A DNA stretch of 5,897 bases from Bacteroidales bacterium UBA5621 (lineage in GTDB: Bacteria > Bacteroidota > Bacteroidia > Bacteroidales > VadinHA17), in assembly GCA_002424525.1 (NCBI GenBank), contig DIKJ01000033.1, forward strand, positions 1 to 5,897. Direction: 5' to 3'. This document shows, one piece after another, positions 4,335 through 5,897 of the stretch. The position numbers and the translations under genes were made by a program. The notes under the pieces were generated by a model. It did no database searches. It worked only from the letters and a program-made list of their open reading frames with translations, and had not been told where the DNA came from. The first letter of the stretch is position 1. Each line of letters begins with the position of its first letter.

Positions 4335-4564
4335 CTTATAAATCGTTTTAGTTCTTTAAATGCCTGGCACTCTTTTATGATGCCCCTCCATGCCTGGAGC
4401 CTGTCAATACTTTCAACCGGGTCATCACCGAGGCTGCAAACCTGACCACCATTACAAGGATCTTTACAGGTCTTACAACAACCCTCACACTCAGAGCTAA
4501 AGTGGCACATCATGCACTGCTCCTGCATTGTGACGGGGTAAGGTATTTCGGGTTGGTAGGGCAT
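4331..4564 (-). CDS. Cysteine-rich putative metal-binding mini-protein, 77 aa
   Basis: Eight cysteines lie within residues 17-43 in the order CxxC, C (26), CxxCC (29-30 pair after 26), CxxxC and C (43), including SSECEGCCKTCKDPCNGGQ. Another cysteine sits in the helical tail (KECQAFKELKRF). The density suggests zinc coordination or an Fe-S-like cluster, and similar C..CC..C...CN proteins recur in Bacteroidota phages and conjugative elements without known function. The tail carries a short helix (RLQAWRGIIKECQAF). The start at 4564 follows a 38-base A+T-rich gap that could hold a promoter; no Shine-Dalgarno sequence is seen. A second ATG at residue 13 is possible. The stop overlaps the HNH start as ATGA. 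Confidence 0.75.
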   Translation of the reverse strand: MPYQPEIPYPVTMQEQCMMCHFSSECEGCCKTCKDPCNGGQVCSLGDDPVESIDRLQAWRGIIKECQAFKELKRFIR

Positions 4565-4602
4565 GGTTTTATATAATTTAACAGTCTTTGTTGTATATAT
4601 TT

Positions 4603-5172
4603 TCAGTCCTTTTTTGTGATCATGTCATAGATCGTCCGGGTCAGATACAAGTCATAAGAGGCATCATGCAGCTTACTCTCATCCATCGTTATTCCCATCT
4701 CCCGGGCCACGGTGGCCAGCTTGAAGTTTTCCATCTTAGCCCTCCGGTCCATCAGGTACTGAGTAGCCAGAACCATAACGTCGATGCTGTTGGACCAGAA
4801 CCATGAGCCGAAGTAGTTGTCTCCATTTTGCAGGAAGAAGCCCCGCAGGAATTGGTTATCAAAGGGGGCGTTATTGTAGCCCACCAAAAAGAACTTGTCG
4901 GTCTTGTTGAACTTATCGACATACTTTGTGAGCATAGCCGTCAGCCTTGAATAGACCTCCTCCATCGGCGGGTAAGTAAGGATCTGTTCTTTGGTTACCC
5001 CGGCCACGTCAAGGGCCTCCTGCTCGATTACAGCTTTGGGGTTGGGCCGTACCTTCCAGTCTGCCTGCTCTTTGGTGGTGCCGTCGATCACGATCTCAAA
5101 GCCGATTTGATGGATGCCGTTCTTTGCGGGGCTCAGGCCGGTGGTTTCAAGGTCGAAGAAAAAGAGTTTCAT
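4603..5172 (-). CDS. DnaQ-like DEDDh 3'-5' exonuclease, 189 aa
   Basis: All five signature residues of the DEDDh exonuclease family are visible: D7 and E9 in FDLETTG (Exo I), D105 in GYNNAPFDNQFL (Exo II), and H169 with D174 in LHDASYD (Exo III). The protein is the size of a stand-alone epsilon-type domain and has no polymerase or UvrC-like extension. The family removes nucleotides from DNA or RNA 3' ends using two metal ions; here a role in phage replication proofreading, repair or RNA turnover is possible. The ATG overlaps the nucleotidyltransferase stop as ATGA, and a strong AAGGAGG lies upstream, so the start is secure. A 38-base A+T-rich gap follows its TGA. The activity call is firm, the substrate is not. 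Confidence 0.92.
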   Translation of the reverse strand: MKLFFFDLETTGLSPAKNGIHQIGFEIVIDGTTKEQADWKVRPNPKAVIEQEALDVAGVTKEQILTYPPMEEVYSRLTAMLTKYVDKFNKTDKFFLVGYNNAPFDNQFLRGFFLQNGDNYFGSWFWSNSIDVMVLATQYLMDRRAKMENFKLATVAREMGITMDESKLHDASYDLYLTRTIYDMITKKD

Positions 5173-5894
5173 TGCTGGCCTCCTTCCGTGCGAATGCGGA
5201 ATATATCGTGAGGCTTTTTATCAATGGACTTTAGCCTCTTGAGCTCCTTTCCAAGCCCATCAATCCCAGCGACATTAAAAACGCCTGTCGTATAGGCAAG
5301 GTCAATGTCTTGTGCTGTGTATTTCCTCTCGCTCACCATCTTATCGGTAAGTCGCTGGGCGTAGAGGGTGGTATGCTTCATAATCACATCAATCAATTTC
5401 TGCCATTCATCATGAGTAAGGTCAGTAAAGGCTTTTTTAACAAACTCTACTGCTGATTTATATATATCCATCTCTGCACCCTCGGCTGTCGGCATCTCGG
5501 CTACCTCCCGACGGGCAAGTTGAACTACCGATATGTCCAAATAATACTGTTCATCATCCTCAGGTTCACTATACCTTGTCCACTCACCCTTAGTACTGCC
5601 CCTGTTCAGATCAATCGCATAAGAATGTCTATTGCCCGGCAATATTGTATAGTGAACATTTCCGTCGGCTGTTATCATTGTTTTTCCGGTTAAATAAACC
5701 TGAAAATCCTTAATCATTTCTTGCTCATTCTTCGGTTCATCAGTCCACGGAATTGCGATTAAATCCATGTCTCGATTAAGACTGCCATGTAATACAAGAT
5801 TATAGCCGTAATTCTTTGCCATCTCCTTGAGTTCATGAAATATCAAGGCGTACATTCCGGGCTTAACGTGAATCTGTTTTCTTTCGTCTGTCAT
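5169..5894 (-). CDS. Nucleotidyltransferase-fold protein with alpha-helical C-terminal extension, 241 aa
   Basis: Residues 34-50 read VLHGSLNRDMDLIAIPW, the GS-x(3)-DxD active-site signature of the Pol-beta-like nucleotidyltransferase superfamily (G37, S38, D42, D44). The region up to about residue 125 ends in YYLDISVV, as in many short phage proteins of this type, and D95 or D120 could be the third acidic ligand. Residues about 140-235 form an extra helix-rich part (YKSAVEFVKKAFTDLT, HDEWQKLIDVIMKHTTLYAQ) I do not recognise. The product may transfer a nucleotide to an unknown substrate. The ATG at 5894 is followed by A, which would give an ATGA overlap with a gene to the right, but the window ends three bases upstream and an earlier in-frame start cannot be excluded. 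Confidence 0.75.
   Translation of the reverse strand: MTDERKQIHVKPGMYALIFHELKEMAKNYGYNLVLHGSLNRDMDLIAIPWTDEPKNEQEMIKDFQVYLTGKTMITADGNVHYTILPGNRHSYAIDLNRGSTKGEWTRYSEPEDDEQYYLDISVVQLARREVAEMPTAEGAEMDIYKSAVEFVKKAFTDLTHDEWQKLIDVIMKHTTLYAQRLTDKMVSERKYTAQDIDLAYTTGVFNVAGIDGLGKELKRLKSIDKKPHDIFRIRTEGGQQ
5179..5185 (-). promoter_or_regulatory. Strong Shine-Dalgarno site for the exonuclease gene
   Basis: The minus strand reads AAGGAGG with a 6-base spacer to the ATG at 5172, inside the last codons of the nucleotidyltransferase gene. It is the best ribosome binding site in the window. Most other starts rely on overlap or A-rich leaders, so the exonuclease may be made at a higher level than its neighbours. 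That last point is inference. Confidence 0.7.
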
Positions 5895-5897
5895 CTC

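Noticed and set aside
1..5897. CRISPR arrays, tRNA or rRNA genes, insertion-sequence ends, attachment sites
   Set aside because: I found no regularly spaced repeats, cloverleaf-like segments, transposase genes or terminal inverted repeats on either strand.

Overview
The window looks like part of a tailed-phage or prophage genome whose host is probably a member of the Bacteroidota. Every gene I can support is on the minus strand, so transcription runs from high to low coordinates. Genes are short and tightly packed, and eight junctions are 4-base ATGA stop/start overlaps. Most starts lack a Shine-Dalgarno sequence and have A-rich leaders. A Bacteroidota-type promoter box (TACATTTG, minus strand) lies ahead of the ParB-like gene. 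The protein types also fit this setting: a ParB/Srx-like protein, a SEC-C protein, a DUF4406-like protein, a DnaA-domain-IV-like tail, a small HTH protein, a DnaQ-type exonuclease and a free-standing HNH endonuclease. No structural, packaging or integrase gene is visible, and the host assignment is inference.

Layout in transcription order. At 5894-4603 a nucleotidyltransferase-fold protein is coupled to a DEDDh 3'-5' exonuclease through a strong ribosome binding site. After a 38-base A+T-rich gap, 4564-3324 holds a cysteine-rich mini-protein, an HNH homing-endonuclease-like gene, a 21-codon ORF not long enough for routine gene calling, a small beta-rich basic protein and a 62-residue unknown, all linked by ATGA overlaps. 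At 3305-2697 is a two-part protein with a DUF4406 (deoxyribosyltransferase-like) front and a DnaA-domain-IV-like DNA-binding tail. At 2670-1089 an HTH protein with a charged linker is followed by a two-helix membrane protein, a CxxC protein and two phage proteins of unknown function, ending at a rho-independent terminator (1054-1076). At 946-1 a new transcription unit starts with the ParB-like protein, then an SH3-like small protein and a SEC-C zinc-binding protein that runs off the left edge.

The most interesting non-coding signal is a 23-base element present twice (992-1014 and 2691-2713, 20 of 23 identical). Each copy contains a 17-bp inverted repeat, TGWATYA-GYG-TAATACA on the minus strand. 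Each sits just upstream of a gene for a putative DNA-binding protein (ParB-like and HTH) and 6-8 bases before a promoter -7-like box. This looks like a shared operator joining the two units into one regulon. The second notable structure is the HNH gene, which is bounded on both sides by ATGA. Removing it restores an intact ATGA coupling between the flanking genes.
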